64,000 nt of DNA, taken from SZUA-547 sp963669265 (GTDB lineage: Bacteria; Pseudomonadota; Alphaproteobacteria; Rhodobacterales; Rhodobacteraceae). Each line of letters begins with the position of its first letter. Position 1 is the first letter of the stretch. The stretch lies in contig OY769916.1 in the NCBI GenBank assembly GCA_963669265.1, positions 2,356,001 through 2,420,000 of the forward strand, read 5' to 3'. A program made the position numbers and the translations under genes. Of this stretch, positions 62,266-64,000 are shown in pieces. The notes under the pieces were generated by a model, which had not been told where the DNA came from, searched no databases, and was given only the letters and a program-made list of their open reading frames with translations.

Positions 62266-63735
62266 TCAGGCGCTCAGCGCACGGCCTTCGTCTACGATCG
62301 CGTCGATCAGAATGTCCAGATCTGCAAGCGTGGTGCGATGATTGGTGATATTCACCCGGATCGCGAACGCGCCTTTCAGCGTGGTCGTCGACGGCGCGGC
62401 GACGCCCTGCTCCTGCAGATGCATGACGATCTCCGCGTTGATCTCCTTTAGCTCGTCGCTGGTCTTCCCGGGCGCGACATACCGAAAGCAGACGATGTTG
62501 AGCATCACTGGCGCGGACAGCTCCAACTCGGGATGCGCCGTGACTTTCTCCGCCAGATACGCGGCCTGTTTGACGTTGTCCTCGACCTTCTCGGCGATGC
62601 GGCGGACGCCGTGCTCTTTCAGCGAGAACCAGATCTTCAGCGCGCGGAACCCGCGCGACAGCTCCGGCCCGTATTCGCAGGGCCAGGCGTCGCCCGCCGC
62701 CAACCCGCGCGGCGCGGCGGTCAGGTATTCGCGCCTCAGGGTGAACGCCGCGCGATGCTGATCCTCCCGCCGGATCAGAACGTAGCCGGCGTCATATTGC
62801 ACGTGCATCCATTTGTGAAAATCGAAGGCCACGGAATCGGCGCGCTCGATCCCTTTCAGACGCGGCCGCAGCTTCTCGCTGAGCGCCGCCACGGCGCCGA
62901 ACGCGCCGTCGACATGGAACCAGAGGCCGAATTCCTCGCAGATATCCGCGATCGCATCGAGATCATCCATCGCAGCGGTGTTGACCGTCGCCCCCGCCCC
63001 GATCACGCAGAAGGGCCGATGCCCCTTCTCGATATCGTCGAGGATCATCCGACGCAAAGCGCCCGTGTCCATGCGGTAATCATCATCGACGGGCACCATC
63101 CGCAGCCCGTCCTGTCCGACGCCCATATAGTCGAAGGTGCGGGCGATGCAGCTATGCGCCTCTTCAGAGGAATAGCCGACCAGTTTGTGATCGCCGGGCT
63201 GAACGCCCTCGCGCCGCACGTCATAGCCCGCCTTCATATAGCGCGCCGTCGTCAGAGCGATGAAGGTCGCCATCGAGGTGCCGCTGACGATCAGGCCGCT
63301 GGCGGTGTTCGGAAACCCAAAGAGGTCGCGGCACCAGGCGTCGATCTGCCGTTCGATATAGATGGCGCCATGGTCGCGCCCGCCGAGATTCGAGTTCATC
63401 GCGGCGGCCATGCTCTCGGCGATGATCGCGCCGGGATTGCCAGACCCGTGCACCCAGCCGAAGAACCGGGGATGGGTGTTTCCGGTCGCGTAAGGCAGCA
63501 CCAGGTTGACGAAGTCGTCGCATACCTTCTCCGTCCCCTGAGGCTCCATCGGGGTCGGCTCGACAAGCGCTTCCTTCACATCCCCGGGCACTTCGGTCCA
63601 GACCGGCCGGTCGCGATAGCCCTCCGCATGATCAAGCGCGACGTCCAACATGCGGTGGGCGAGGGCGCGAAATTCCGGCCAGTCGGCGGGGTCGAGCGAG
63701 CCGGTGATGGTGGGATTCGGCGACGTGTCAGACAT
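62266..63735 (-). CDS. PLP group II amino-acid decarboxylase-like protein
   Basis: A 489-residue protein of the aromatic-amino-acid/glutamate decarboxylase family. Features are NTHPRFFGWVHGSGNPGAIIAESMAAAMN, VSGTSMATFIALTTAR, the aspartate in WFHVDGAFGA and the PLP lysine in FDFHKWMHVQYD. It ends with a small C-terminal domain (FAIRVNITNHRTTLADLD). The substrate is unknown; candidates include aromatic amino acids, 2,4-diaminobutyrate and aspartate. I chose ATG at 63735 (GGAG upstream) over one 51 bases earlier. Confidence 0.87.
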   Translation of the reverse strand: MSDTSPNPTITGSLDPADWPEFRALAHRMLDVALDHAEGYRDRPVWTEVPGDVKEALVEPTPMEPQGTEKVCDDFVNLVLPYATGNTHPRFFGWVHGSGNPGAIIAESMAAAMNSNLGGRDHGAIYIERQIDAWCRDLFGFPNTASGLIVSGTSMATFIALTTARYMKAGYDVRREGVQPGDHKLVGYSSEEAHSCIARTFDYMGVGQDGLRMVPVDDDYRMDTGALRRMILDDIEKGHRPFCVIGAGATVNTAAMDDLDAIADICEEFGLWFHVDGAFGAVAALSEKLRPRLKGIERADSVAFDFHKWMHVQYDAGYVLIRREDQHRAAFTLRREYLTAAPRGLAAGDAWPCEYGPELSRGFRALKIWFSLKEHGVRRIAEKVEDNVKQAAYLAEKVTAHPELELSAPVMLNIVCFRYVAPGKTSDELKEINAEIVMHLQEQGVAAPSTTTLKGAFAIRVNITNHRTTLADLDILIDAIVDEGRALSA

Positions 63736-63918
63736 GAGCGACTCCGCTGTGAATGGCTGGTGAGCGGCGACAGGCGGTCGTGCCAATCAGAATGCCCGCC
63801 TCCCTTACTTGAAGGTCTGGCGCTCGGAAGAGGCTCCGCCGTCGCGTGCGCGCGCAATAAGATCGCAGTAGACCACACCACGCTATCCCTGACCAATGGG
63901 CCTTTGCGCCGCGCGGGC

Positions 63919-64000
63919 TCAGGCCTTCATGATATTGACGAGGTTGTGGGATCTGTGGAGCTTGATGGAGATATGGCGCGCGGCGGATCGGTGGAAGCAG
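63919..64000 (-). CDS. Possible 3' end of an unidentified gene at the window edge
   Basis: A minus-strand frame stays open from the right edge to a TGA at 63921-63919, giving 26 residues ending SHNLVNIMKA. It is too short to assign. It may be the tail of a gene extending beyond the window or a chance open frame. Confidence 0.3.
   Translation of the reverse strand, partial: CFHRSAARHISIKLHRSHNLVNIMKA

Overview
The window is a GC-rich, densely coded alphaproteobacterial chromosome segment. Protein content and gene order (LolA/FtsK/aminotransferase block, RibA-type GTP cyclohydrolase II, the beta-hydroxyaspartate cycle, NnrR/NnrS-type denitrification control) point to a Rhodobacterales (Paracoccus/roseobacter-like) organism. 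No transposase, integrase, rRNA operon or CRISPR array was seen. The only clearly AT-rich stretch is the bhcR-bhcA intergenic region (about 23210-23370). No gene-free stretch exceeds about 300 bases.

Layout. 1-22300 is mostly housekeeping: a partial ribA, an OmpR-type response regulator, exonuclease III, lolA, ftsK, an aminotransferase, an amidase, a UbiH-type hydroxylase and a membrane adenylate cyclase. Then come a small quality-control cluster (Trm112-like, LON-domain, thioredoxin-TPR, prolyl-tRNA editing), tRNA-Gly(GCC) with its own promoter and terminator, purH, a heparinase II/III-like protein, rsmB-htpX, an SDHAF4-like assembly factor, a fructosamine kinase-like protein, and a hydroxypyruvate isomerase/SDR pair.

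22350-31811 is a carbon-assimilation locus. A divergent IclR regulator (bhcR) faces bhcABCD, the beta-hydroxyaspartate cycle that turns two glyoxylate into oxaloacetate. glcDEF (glycolate oxidase) follows with almost no gaps. One apparent operon could therefore take glycolate to glyoxylate to oxaloacetate. The intergenic region carries two boxes close to the IclR-family operator consensus and a good sigma70-like promoter. After proC, an rluA-type gene and a monomeric NADP-isocitrate dehydrogenase comes an aspartate module (35885-41423): a double-domain Asp/Glu racemase, a dicarboxylate/aspartate symporter, aspartase and a divergent LysR regulator with a 19-bp perfect operator palindrome. Aspartate is the amino donor of BhcA, so the two modules are metabolically adjacent.

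41488-58072 is a denitrification island for NO to N2: nosRZDFYLX (N2O reductase), nnrS, an NnrR/DNR-type Crp-Fnr regulator, a DUF1858 CxxC protein, norCBQD, two tiny membrane proteins and a c-type cytochrome. FNR/NnrR-type palindromes sit before nosR and between the DUF1858 gene and norC. The latter is spaced near -41.5 for both divergent genes. No nitrate or nitrite reductase is present in the window.

58131-64000 is less familiar: a three-part cell-wall-lytic-like protein without a signal peptide, a lipoprotein of unknown function, a DegT-type aminotransferase, a PLP group II decarboxylase, and the possible tail of an unidentified gene at the right edge.
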